From: CAYQTL01 sp964420405
GTDB taxonomy: Bacteria; Acidobacteriota; Thermoanaerobaculia; Thermoanaerobaculales; Sulfomarinibacteraceae
Length of the DNA stretch: 64,000 nucleotides
Reading direction: 5' to 3'
NCBI GenBank assembly: GCA_964420405.1
Contig: CAYQTL010000007.1
Span: 71,514-135,513 of the forward strand
The notes below the pieces were generated by a model. The model searched no databases and was not told the origin of the DNA. It saw only the letters and a program-made list of their open reading frames with translations. Below, one piece after another: positions 8,812-16,460 of this stretch. The position numbers and the translations under genes are program-made. Numbering within the stretch: the first letter of the stretch is position 1; every line of letters begins with the position of its first letter.

Positions 8812-9667
8812 GCACCACCACCTTTCGCGCCGCGACGTCGTACACCTCGCCGGGCCGCAGGATGTGGGTCGTGAGCCCGTGGGCGCCGAGGGCGACACCG
8901 CCGTCACCGTACGGGTCGCGCCGAATCTCGGCACCGGAGGCGTCGTAGACCACCACCCAGCCCTCGCCGAGCACCTGGAAGGTGTCGTCGGGACGCACCC
9001 ACACCGCGGTCGCCTCGTCCACCCCGACGCCCACCAGCTCGGGGTGCTCCAGGACGACCGACATGAGCCGGTTGTGGCGCGAACGGGCCACGAAGTGCTG
9101 GTCGACGACGACGCCGTCGAACAGGCCGAGGCCCTCCCACAGCTCGACGTTGCCGGCCGTGATCACGCTGAAGTCCCCGTCTCCGGTGATCATGAGGTCG
9201 GACTGACAGGCGGTGCCGGCGGAGGTTCCGCCGACCGCCGCGCCGGCCTCGAACGCCTCCCGGACCGCCGCTCCCACCGGAGTGCCGAGCAGTGCGAGGG
9301 TGATCCGCCGCTGGTCGCCCCCCGAGAACCAGATCCCGCCGGCGCCCCGCACGGTGGCAGCCAGCCCGGGGTCGAGTGCGTCCTCCCGGCGGTGCACCCG
9401 GGCCACCACGACGTCGCTGCATCCGTGCCCGCTCGCGAAGAGCTCGCGGTACACGTCTCCGGTGTCCTCGAGCTCCGACGCCGTCGGGAACACCACGACC
9501 CGCGTGCCGGGGCCGCCGGCGAGCCGGACGAAGGTCTCCATCACCGTCGCCGGCTTCGATCCGCCGCCGATGAGGACCAGGTGGCCGCGGGCGGTCCCGT
9601 CCTGGCCGGCGCAGACCGCGGCCGCGATCGAACATGCGGCGCCCAGGAGGACGAATGCTCGTCCCAT
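8801..9667 (-). CDS. Exported cyanophycinase (peptidase S51)
   Basis: A 288-residue exported serine hydrolase. A signal peptide (MGRAFVLLGAACSIAAAVCA) precedes the S51 fold. The nucleophile Ser149 sits in GGTSAGTACQ, preceded by GIWFSGGDQRRITLAL and followed by the typical cyanophycinase block DQHFVARSRHNRLMSVVLEHP. The second of two close ATGs (9667) is chosen because AAAGGAG lies five bases upstream of it. Members cleave cyanophycin at the C-terminal side of arginylated aspartates. The gene lies just downstream of a TonB-dependent receptor, separated by a strong hairpin, and overlaps the M20 peptidase gene. Confidence 0.88.
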   Translation of the reverse strand: MGRAFVLLGAACSIAAAVCAGQDGTARGHLVLIGGGSKPATVMETFVRLAGGPGTRVVVFPTASELEDTGDVYRELFASGHGCSDVVVARVHRREDALDPGLAATVRGAGGIWFSGGDQRRITLALLGTPVGAAVREAFEAGAAVGGTSAGTACQSDLMITGDGDFSVITAGNVELWEGLGLFDGVVVDQHFVARSRHNRLMSVVLEHPELVGVGVDEATAVWVRPDDTFQVLGEGWVVVYDASGAEIRRDPYGDGGVALGAHGLTTHILRPGEVYDVAARKVVVHGG

Positions 9668-9689
9668 GGTCGCTCCTTTCATGCCGGAA

Positions 9690-9721
9690 AGGCGGCGGGG
9701 CGGCCTTCCCGGCCGCCCCGC
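9690..9721 (-). terminator. Hairpin between TonB receptor and cyanophycinase
   Basis: An 11-base perfect stem (GCGGGGCGGCC / GGCCGCCCCGC, 9695-9705 with 9711-9721) has a five-base loop. Read on the minus strand it is followed shortly by CCTTTCC. It lies after the receptor stop codon and before the cyanophycinase Shine-Dalgarno. It may end or attenuate transcription, or protect the 3' end of the receptor message. Confidence 0.6.
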
Positions 9722-9734
9722 GCCTGACGTCGGG

Positions 9735-12509
9735 TCAGAAGGTGAGCTTGGCCCCGAGCCGGACCTCCCGTGGGGTCTGGATGCTGATCGGGTCCTTGAA
9801 GGTGCTCGACGGCGCCCACTCGCTCTCCTCGGGATGGGCGTCCCACTGGTAGAAGTAGTCGCCCCAGCGCTGCTGGACGAGGGTCACCTCGTCCGAGTCG
9901 AGGACGTTGAAGGCGTCGACCATCAGCGTCAGCTCGAGGGTGCGGCCGAGGGGGAACGACTTCTCCAGGTGCAGGTCGAGGACGTCGCGGTCCTCGTACT
10001 CCTCCGAGCCCCTCTGGTTCAAGAACACGCTGGTGCGGTCGTTGTCCAGCAGGCCTCGAATACGGACCGTCGGCGTCCACCTCTCGCCGCTACGCCACTG
10101 GTAGAACGCGGAGCCCATGATGCCCCACGGCAGGTCGACCGAGGTCGACACCTTGAACACCCACTCGGAGTTGAACGGCAGGTCGCCGGAGGCGTTGACG
10201 GTGCCGTTGAGGTCCTCGAAGTCGTCGACGTAGCCGGCGAGTGCGAAGTCGGCATTGCCCGTCAGGTCGGACCACACCAGCGAGGTGTCCAGCGACCAGC
10301 CGTCGCGGTAGCGCTTGGCGAGCCGCAGCACCACCGAGTCGTACTCGCGGGTCGCCGACGGCGGGTTGGTGATCTCGAACTCCGGCGGCGACAGCAGCTC
10401 GAAGAACGGCACCCCACCACCGGTCGCCGGGTACGCCGGGTCCCCGGGCGCGAACAGCTCGAGGTAGTCGCCGGTGTTGGACGTCACCATCGCGACGATG
10501 TCCTTGTTCTCGCGGTGGATGTAGTCGACACCGACGAGCATGTCGTCGGCCAGCTGGCGCTCGAAGGTGGCGACGTACTGCTCGATGGAGGGATGGGAGA
10601 TGTCCGGGTCCATGGCCGCGCCGCCCTGCGGCCGCACCGCCGCCAGGAACCACTCCTCGGCGTCGAAGTCCCAGTCCCAGAACTCGAGGTCGGAGAACGC
10701 GTTGCCCGAGACCTCGCGGTCGTAGTAGACCACCGAGATGCCGTCGTAGTACCGACCGTAGTGGACCTTCAGCGCGGTCGAGCCGTCGCCGAAGACGTCC
10801 CACACGCCGCCCGCCCGAGGGGCGATCATGTCGACGTCGTAGACGTCGCCCGAGGCGTTCTTGAAGCTCCCCTGGTAGGAGGTGTACCTCGCGCCGAGGT
10901 TGAGGGTCACCCGGCCGATCTGCCACGAGTCCTGGGCGTAGAGGTGCAGGCCCTCCATCTCGGCGTGGATGTCGAGCTCGTCGCCGCGGTCCGACGAGAA
11001 CCGCCCGCAGAACGGGTTGGAGAAGTACTCGTCCAGCGTCGCGCACCCGAAGCCGTCGGGACCGCCGAAGTAGGTGTCGTCGACGTAGGTGAAGCCGCCG
11101 ATCCGGTTGGTGACCTCGTCGTCCTCCAGCGTCTCGTAGACGACGCCGAACTTGAAGTTGTGGGAGTCCTGCGACGCGATCAGGTCGTCGGCGAACAGCG
11201 ACCACGACAGGTCGACCGTCTGGCGGCTCTTGTCGAGGTCGGAGGTCTGGTCGAGGTTCTGCCACGCGAAGCCGCTGTCGAGGTCGTAGCGGCCGGGGAT
11301 GTCCCCGTTGTGGGCCCGCCGATCGTCCTCACCCTCGAACCCCGTCAGCTTGGCGTTGACGAAGCTGGAGTCGCCGAGCAGGGACTCCCAGCTGATGCTG
11401 TAGGAGAGGTTCGGCGAGTCCTGGATCTCGGTGGCCGACGCCAGGGTGAGGTCCCCGACGCCGCGGTAGTCCTCCTCGACCGCGTCGTAGTTCACGAGGC
11501 CGACGATCCGGTTGGACGGGTTGGCCTGGAACGTGACCTTGGCCACGTAGCGCGACCAGGCGCGGGTCGTGTCGCTGCGGTCGCCGAGCGGCGCGCCCCG
11601 GGCGTAGAACGGGTCGACGCCCCGCTCGCGCTCGTTGCCGGACACGAAGAACCACGCCCGGTCACGCACGATCGGACCGCCCAGGCTGAAGCTCGCGTCC
11701 CAGTCCTCGGACACCACGTTGGAGCCCTCGGCGTTCGGCGGAGTGGTGTCGGAGTTGAAGCTCTCGTCGCTGTAGAACAGCCGCACGTCGCCGGAGAAGT
11801 CGTTGCCGCCCGACTTGGTGATCAGGTTGACCACCGCGCCGGTGAAGCCGCCGTACTCGGCGTCGGCGCCGAGTCCGACCACCTGGACCTCCTGCACCCA
11901 GTCCATCGACGGCAGCACCCACTGGGAGCCGAGCGCCGGGTCCGACACGTCGACGCCGTCGAGGTTGTAGGCGTTCTGGTAGTCCGACGGCGCGCCGTAG
12001 GCCTGGCCGTCGACCACGCCCGGTGCGAAGTTCATCAGACTGGTCGGGTCGCGCGTCACCGGCTGGCGCTCGATGAAGCTCTGGTCGAGGTTGTGCGCCA
12101 CCGAGTTGGACACCGTGCTGACCTGCACGCCCTCGGCCACGACGACGATCTCCTCGGCGAACTCGGGATCGCCGAGCTGGAGGTCGACCTCCAGCGCCTG
12201 TCCGAGGCCGAGCTGGACGCCCTCCCGACGGACGGTCTGGAAGCCGCTGAGCTGGGCCTCGAGGGCGTACTGCCCGGGGGGCAGCGACGGGAAGCGGTAG
12301 ACGCCGGCGCCACTGGTGACGGCGACCTGCCGGCCGCCGATCAGGGCGTCCGACATGGCGACCACCGTCGCCCCGGGCATGATCCCCCCGTCGGGATCGG
12401 TCACGGTTCCTCGGATGCTGCCGGTGGTCGTGCTCTGGGCCGCCACCGTACCGGCGGCCAGCAGCAGCGCGAGCCCGACGACGACGACGGACGCTGGGTA
12501 CCGACTCAT
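9735..12509 (-). CDS. TonB-dependent outer-membrane receptor with N-terminal regulatory-like domain
   Basis: A 924-residue receptor. A signal peptide is followed by a carboxypeptidase-regulatory-like beta-sandwich (about 25-115, beginning GSIRGTVTDPDGGIMPGATV), a TonB-box-like EEIVVVAEG, the plug domain with YNLDGVDVSDPA and a GAVVNLITKSGGNDFSG strand, and a 22-strand-type barrel ending in LGAKLTF with the usual terminal Phe. The ATG at 12509 has GGGAGG upstream. This Oar/SusC-like architecture is common in Acidobacteriota. Its place upstream of two cyanophycinases and a peptidase points to uptake of peptides released from cyanophycin or a similar polymer. A near-consensus promoter and a palindromic site precede it. 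Confidence 0.93.
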   Translation of the reverse strand: MSRYPASVVVVGLALLLAAGTVAAQSTTTGSIRGTVTDPDGGIMPGATVVAMSDALIGGRQVAVTSGAGVYRFPSLPPGQYALEAQLSGFQTVRREGVQLGLGQALEVDLQLGDPEFAEEIVVVAEGVQVSTVSNSVAHNLDQSFIERQPVTRDPTSLMNFAPGVVDGQAYGAPSDYQNAYNLDGVDVSDPALGSQWVLPSMDWVQEVQVVGLGADAEYGGFTGAVVNLITKSGGNDFSGDVRLFYSDESFNSDTTPPNAEGSNVVSEDWDASFSLGGPIVRDRAWFFVSGNERERGVDPFYARGAPLGDRSDTTRAWSRYVAKVTFQANPSNRIVGLVNYDAVEEDYRGVGDLTLASATEIQDSPNLSYSISWESLLGDSSFVNAKLTGFEGEDDRRAHNGDIPGRYDLDSGFAWQNLDQTSDLDKSRQTVDLSWSLFADDLIASQDSHNFKFGVVYETLEDDEVTNRIGGFTYVDDTYFGGPDGFGCATLDEYFSNPFCGRFSSDRGDELDIHAEMEGLHLYAQDSWQIGRVTLNLGARYTSYQGSFKNASGDVYDVDMIAPRAGGVWDVFGDGSTALKVHYGRYYDGISVVYYDREVSGNAFSDLEFWDWDFDAEEWFLAAVRPQGGAAMDPDISHPSIEQYVATFERQLADDMLVGVDYIHRENKDIVAMVTSNTGDYLELFAPGDPAYPATGGGVPFFELLSPPEFEITNPPSATREYDSVVLRLAKRYRDGWSLDTSLVWSDLTGNADFALAGYVDDFEDLNGTVNASGDLPFNSEWVFKVSTSVDLPWGIMGSAFYQWRSGERWTPTVRIRGLLDNDRTSVFLNQRGSEEYEDRDVLDLHLEKSFPLGRTLELTLMVDAFNVLDSDEVTLVQQRWGDYFYQWDAHPEESEWAPSSTFKDPISIQTPREVRLGAKLTF

Positions 12510-12525
12510 CGTTTCCCTCCCCGTT

Positions 12526-12564
12526 CGAATGAAATGATTCATTCGTTGACCTTGATGAATGAAA
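12526..12564. promoter_or_regulatory. Palindromic operator, probably for the adjacent RpiR-type regulator
   Basis: CGAATGAA (12526-12533) and TTCATTCG (12538-12545) form a perfect inverted repeat around ATGA. An extra half-site GAATGAAA lies at 12557-12564. It falls between the divergent TonB receptor and RpiR genes, inside the predicted 5' untranslated leader of the receptor. RpiR-family proteins usually bind palindromes beside their own gene, so this is the obvious candidate site. Confidence 0.65.
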
Positions 12565-12583
12565 CGCTCGGTGTCATGATCCC

Positions 12584-12612
12584 AATGTACGGACGCCGCC
12601 GGGCGGTGTCAA
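12584..12612 (-). promoter_or_regulatory. Promoter of the TonB receptor / cyanophycinase operon
   Basis: On the minus strand TTGACA (12612-12607) and TACATT (12589-12584) are separated by exactly 17 bases, close to the sigma-70 consensus. Transcription would begin near 12577, giving a leader of about 68 bases that contains the palindromic site. Confidence 0.75.
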
Positions 12613-12663
12613 GCGTCCGTGAAGGGGTACGATGCGGGTCACGTCCTGCTCGGGGGGCCAGCG

Positions 12664-13521
12664 ATGAGACGGATCGAGCACGAGTCCGACTTCCGCGATC
12701 TCGTGGTGAGCCACGCCGCCGGGCTGCCGCCCCAGCAGCGGCTGATCGCAGAGTACCTTCTCGAGCACCTCCAGACGGCGCCGTTCCTGTCGGTGCCGGA
12801 GCTCGCGCGCCGCGCCGGGACGTCGGAGGCGACGGTCGTCCGCTTCGCCCAACGGATCGGGTACGCCGGCTTCGCCGACCTCAAGATGGACCTGGTGGAC
12901 CTGCTGCAGGAACGGCTCGGCTCCAGCGATGACGAGCTTCCGTCCGCCGACGAGGGCGACGACGTGCTCGACTCGGTCGGCGCCCTCGAGATCGCCAACA
13001 TCCGCCGCACGATCGACGGCCTCGACCGCTCGACGTTCGGCGCCGTCGCCGACGCCGTGTTCACCGCCGACCATACGTTCACCTTCGGCATGGGCGTCTC
13101 GGCCCACCTCGCCGAGCTCGGCGCCTACTCGCTGGTCCAGGTGGGCGTGCGCGCGTCGCACCTGTCGACCCGGTTCTCCTCGCCCCTCGAGCAGCTCGTC
13201 GCCATGCGACCCGGGGACCTGGTGATCGCGCTCTCGTTCCCGCCCTACTCGAGCCAGACCCTCGACCTGCTGCGGATGGCCGCCGAGCGCGGCGTCGCCA
13301 CCGTCGCGCTGTGCGACCGGATCACCGCCCCGGCGGCCCGCCTCGCCCGCTGGACGCTGCCCGTCAAGAGCGACAACATGATGTTCACCAACGCCATCGC
13401 CGCGGTGACGGTGGTGTTCAACGCCCTCGCCACCGAGATCGCCGCCCGCCACCGCCCCGAGGCGATCGAGGCCGTCGCGTTCATCAACCGGATCCTCACG
13501 AGCAACGGCTCCGTCGAGTGA
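12664..13521 (+). CDS. MurR/RpiR family transcriptional regulator (HTH + SIS)
   Basis: A 285-residue regulator. An N-terminal RpiR-type helix-turn-helix (about 20-85, with LARRAGTSEATVVRFAQRIGY) is followed by a sugar-isomerase (SIS) effector domain (about 130-265, with GMGVSAHLAELGAY and LVIALSFPPYSSQT). SIS domains normally sense phosphosugars, but RpiR-family members also control amino-acid and peptide genes. It starts at an ATG 11 bases after CGGGGGG; an upstream in-frame ATG-like start (12619) is ignored because homology begins at MRRIEHES. It is divergent from the TonB receptor operon, next to a transporter, and likely controls both through the palindrome at 12526-12545. Confidence 0.88.
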   Translation: MRRIEHESDFRDLVVSHAAGLPPQQRLIAEYLLEHLQTAPFLSVPELARRAGTSEATVVRFAQRIGYAGFADLKMDLVDLLQERLGSSDDELPSADEGDDVLDSVGALEIANIRRTIDGLDRSTFGAVADAVFTADHTFTFGMGVSAHLAELGAYSLVQVGVRASHLSTRFSSPLEQLVAMRPGDLVIALSFPPYSSQTLDLLRMAAERGVATVALCDRITAPAARLARWTLPVKSDNMMFTNAIAAVTVVFNALATEIAARHRPEAIEAVAFINRILTSNGSVE

Positions 13522-13547
13522 TGCCGACCGGCCTCCAAACCCTCTCT

Positions 13548-13736
13548 CCGATCCCGTTCCCGATCCCGATCCCGATCCCGACATGGGGGATGGTCGACGG
13601 AGACGGCGACTGTGGTCGAGCGGCGTGGACGGTCCTCGGGACGCTCGGACGGTCTTCCGGTCGGAGGAAGGGGGCCATCGGGAACAGGATCGGGAACAGG
13701 ATCGGGAACGGGATCGGGAACGGGATCGGGAACGGC
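13548..13736. repeat. Inverted pair of hexamer runs (hairpin-forming)
   Basis: CCCGAT/CCCGTT units at 13548-13581 face CGGGAT/CGGGAA units at 13677-13736, with about 95 bases between them. The two arms are complementary, so the gap can fold as a long hairpin. It lies between the RpiR-type regulator and the transporter. No gene is seen inside. Confidence 0.7.
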
Positions 13737-13786
13737 AGCCGGCGTGGAAGGCCGGCTGTGGCATCCTTCTCGGACTGGAGGCGCCC

Positions 13787-15181
13787 GTGCTGAAGAAGGT
13801 CCCCGACGTCTTCGTCATCGTCTTCGCCCTCATCGTCCTGGCGGCCGCGCTGACCTGGGTCCTGCCCGGCGGCTCGTACGACCGCAGGGAGGTCGAGGTC
13901 GGCGGCTCCACCCGCGAGGTGGTCGACCCCGACTCGTTCCGCACCGAGCCCTCCGACCCCCAGGTGCTCGAAATCTTCACCGCGCCGGTCAACGGCTTCC
14001 TGCGTCCGGGAATCACCGACATCGTGGTGTTCATCTTCCTGGTCGGCGGCTCGTTCTACATCCTTAACGAGACCGGCGCCGTCAACGCGGGCATCGGCAC
14101 GCTGGTGCGGGCGCTGAAGGGCCGCGAGCTCCTGGTCATCCCGGTGGTGATGACGGTCTTCAGCCTGTTCGGTGCCGCGTTCGGCATGTGCGAGGAGGCG
14201 ATCCCGTTCGTGCTGATCTTCGTGCCCATGGCGATCGCCCTCGGCTACGACTCCCTTGTCGGCGTCAGCCTGACCTTCCTCGCCGCCGGCGTCGGATTCG
14301 CGGGGGCGTTCCTGAACCCGTTCACCCTCCAGATCGCCCAGGGCCTGGCCGGCGTGCAGCCGGTCTCGGGCTGGGGATACCGCGTCCTGGTGTGGCTGCT
14401 GGCGACAGCCGTGACGATCGCGTGGGTCATGGTCTACGCCGCCCGGGTCAAGGCCGATCCCACCCGCAGCCCGATGTACGAGCTCGACCAGGCCCGCCGC
14501 GCCGAGCTCGCCGCCCGGCAGGACGAGATCGGCGAGTTCACCCTGCGCCACGGCATGGTGCTGGCCCTGCTCGGCGTCGTGATCGTGATGATGGTGATCG
14601 GCGTCGTGCTGTGGGAGTGGTTCATCGTCGAGATCGCGGGGCTGTTCCTCGCGATGGGGGTGCTCGCCGGGATCATCGCGGGCATGGGCGCCAACGACCT
14701 CGCGAAGACGTTCCTGGAGGGGTGCCGCGACATCGCCGGGGCGGCGCTGATCGTCGGCTTCGCCGGGGGCATCCTCCACATCCTCGAGTCGGGCAACATC
14801 CTCGACACGATCCTGCACGGCATGGGCACCGTCATGGCGCAGCTGCCCGGCGTCGTCTCGGCCTGGGTGATGTACGGCGTGCAGCTGCTGCTCAACTTCT
14901 TCATCCCGTCCGGCTCGACCAAGGCCGCGCTGACGATGCCCGTGATGGCGCCGCTCGCCGACCTGTCCGGGATCACCCGCCAGACCGCGGTCCTCGCCTA
15001 CCAGTTCGGCGACGGCTTCACCAACATGATCATCCCCACGTCCGGCGTCACCGTCGGCACCCTGGCGATGGCCAAGATCCCCTACGAGAAGTGGTTCCGA
15101 TGGAACCTTCCGATGCAGGTCGTGTTCATCCTGATGTCGCTCGCCCTGCTCGTCTGGCCCGTGATGACCGGGTGGCAGTAG
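13787..15181 (+). CDS. YfcC-family membrane transporter (basic amino acid antiporter-like)
   Basis: A 464-residue polytopic protein with about 11-13 helices. It opens VLKKVPDVFVIVFALIVLAA and carries the family segments TWVLPGGSYDR, FGMCEEAIPFVLIFVPMAIALGYD, FLNPFTLQIAQGLAGVQPVSG and FFIPSGSTKAALTMPVMAPLAD, typical of the YfcC / ion-transporter superfamily. YfcC is annotated as a putative basic amino acid antiporter. The GTG start has GGAGG six bases upstream; the open frame before it is made of hexamer repeat. Lying downstream of the RpiR-type regulator and opposite the cyanophycinase operon, it could carry arginine, ornithine or Asp-Arg dipeptide across the inner membrane. The substrate is inference. 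Confidence 0.82.
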   Translation: MLKKVPDVFVIVFALIVLAAALTWVLPGGSYDRREVEVGGSTREVVDPDSFRTEPSDPQVLEIFTAPVNGFLRPGITDIVVFIFLVGGSFYILNETGAVNAGIGTLVRALKGRELLVIPVVMTVFSLFGAAFGMCEEAIPFVLIFVPMAIALGYDSLVGVSLTFLAAGVGFAGAFLNPFTLQIAQGLAGVQPVSGWGYRVLVWLLATAVTIAWVMVYAARVKADPTRSPMYELDQARRAELAARQDEIGEFTLRHGMVLALLGVVIVMMVIGVVLWEWFIVEIAGLFLAMGVLAGIIAGMGANDLAKTFLEGCRDIAGAALIVGFAGGILHILESGNILDTILHGMGTVMAQLPGVVSAWVMYGVQLLLNFFIPSGSTKAALTMPVMAPLADLSGITRQTAVLAYQFGDGFTNMIIPTSGVTVGTLAMAKIPYEKWFRWNLPMQVVFILMSLALLVWPVMTGWQ

Positions 15182-15207
15182 AACCCCGCGGCGCCAGCGG
15201 CGCCGCG

Positions 15208-15430
15208 CCGATCCCGATCCCGTTCCCGTTCCCGTTCCCGTTCCCGATGGAATGGTCGTTCCGGCACCCGAACCCGCTCCCGACCGGCCCTTCGTTCCCG
15301 ATCCCGATCCCGGTGGTTCCCATCCACCAACCGGACGACCGTCCGGGCTTCACGACGAGCGACGGTGCCGATGGCGACCGCTCCGGACGTCGGGATCGGG
15401 ATCGGGACCGGGATCGGGGTCGGAAACCGG
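15208..15430. repeat. Opposed hexamer runs between transporter and xdhC
   Basis: CCCGAT/CCCGTT units at about 15208-15250 and 15298-15318 are followed by opposite-orientation CGGGAT/CGGGAC units at about 15388-15430. They fill most of the 268-base gap. No gene is seen. Confidence 0.7.
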
Positions 15431-15437
15431 ATCGGCG

Positions 15438-15443
15438 TACAAT
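15438..15443 (+). promoter_or_regulatory. Candidate -10 box of xdhC (TACAAT)
   Basis: TACAAT ends six bases before the GTG start at 15450, so the message would be leaderless or nearly so. No consensus -35 is visible; the -35 region is hexamer repeat. Confidence 0.45.
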
Positions 15444-15449
15444 CGGAGC

Positions 15450-16388
15450 GTGCAGGCCCAGGACTGGCGCGATGCGGCGGCGGCACTGTCGAGCGGCGGG
15501 GCGGTGACGGTGGCGGCGGTGGTGGAGCACGAGGGCTCGGTCCCCGGCACCACCGGAGCCATGGCCCTCCTCGTACGGGGCCAGCTGCGCGGCACCGTCG
15601 GAGGCGGTGCCGCCGAGCAGCTCGTGATCGACCTCGCCGCACGGCCCGACGCCGCCGTCGAGCTCGTCCCCTTCCGCCACGACGCGCACCACCACGACTC
15701 CATCTGCTCCGGCCGGCAGCTGTTCGCCGTCGTACCGCTGACCGCGGTCCACGGGGAGGCTCTCGAGACGATCGCCGACACCCTCGAGGCCGGCGGCCAC
15801 GGCGCGCTCGCCCTGTCGCCCGTCGGCCTTGCCTTCGAGCCCGGCGGGATCGCGACGACGCACTTCCACCGCTCCGGCGAGCGCTGGATGTTCACGACCT
15901 CGCTCGGTCCGGTCGACACCCTGACGCTGATCGGCGGCGGCCACGTGTCGCTGGCGGTGTCCCGGATCGCCGCCACCCTCGGCTTCCGGGTGGTGGTGCT
16001 GGACGAGCGCCCCGACGTGCCGACCATGTCGGCCAATGGCTGGGCCCACGAGCGGCGGGTGGTCGACTACGCCGAGATCGCGCGCCACGTGCCCGACGGC
16101 GACCGCTCGTGGGTGGTGATCATGACCCACGGCCACAGCCGCGATGCCGACGTCCTTGGCCGGCTGGCGGGGCGGTCCCTGCGATACCTCGGCATGCTCG
16201 GCAGCCCGGCCAAGGTGCGGCAGGTCTTCGCGCAGCTCGAGCGGGACGGGGTCCCGGCCGACCACCTCGCCTCCGTCCGGGCGCCGGTGGGCATCTCCAT
16301 CGGCAGCCACACCCCGGCCGAGATCGCCGTCAGCATCGCCGCCGAGCTGGTCGCGATCCGGACCGGCGCGGACGCCGAGGCTCGTTGA
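15450..16388 (+). CDS. xdhC: XdhC/CoxI family molybdenum-hydroxylase maturation factor
   Basis: A 312-residue protein. The N-terminal XdhC/CoxI domain contains EGSVPGTTGAMALLV and GTVGGGAAEQL, and a CSGRQLFAV segment follows. A Rossmann fold with LIGGGHVSLAVSRIAATLGF and a C-terminal XdhC domain ending APVGISIGSHTPAEIAVSIA complete it. XdhC proteins bind molybdenum cofactor, promote its sulfuration and hand it to xanthine dehydrogenase-type enzymes. No such hydroxylase lies in the window, but an SsnA-like protein, which often occurs in the same purine or selenium-dependent hydroxylase gene sets, is encoded 6 kb away. The GTG start with the -10 box six bases upstream is preferred. Confidence 0.88.
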   Translation: MQAQDWRDAAAALSSGGAVTVAAVVEHEGSVPGTTGAMALLVRGQLRGTVGGGAAEQLVIDLAARPDAAVELVPFRHDAHHHDSICSGRQLFAVVPLTAVHGEALETIADTLEAGGHGALALSPVGLAFEPGGIATTHFHRSGERWMFTTSLGPVDTLTLIGGGHVSLAVSRIAATLGFRVVVLDERPDVPTMSANGWAHERRVVDYAEIARHVPDGDRSWVVIMTHGHSRDADVLGRLAGRSLRYLGMLGSPAKVRQVFAQLERDGVPADHLASVRAPVGISIGSHTPAEIAVSIAAELVAIRTGADAEAR

Positions 16389-16460
16389 GATCGCCGCGCG
16401 CCCGCCGCCGATCTCGGGTACCATGGCGGACGGTGGACGCTCTCCACGCCGGAGGAACTG

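Noticed and set aside
12546..12580. TTGACC (12546-12551) as a -35 for the RpiR-type gene
   Set aside because: No -10-like sequence lies 16-19 bases downstream; CATGAT is 23 bases away. The minus-strand TTGACA/TACATT pair is far better.
16385..16424. TTGAGA (16385) and TACCAT (16419) as a promoter pair for the secreted protein gene
   Set aside because: The spacer is 28 bases, too long for a sigma-70 pair; only the -10 box remains possible.
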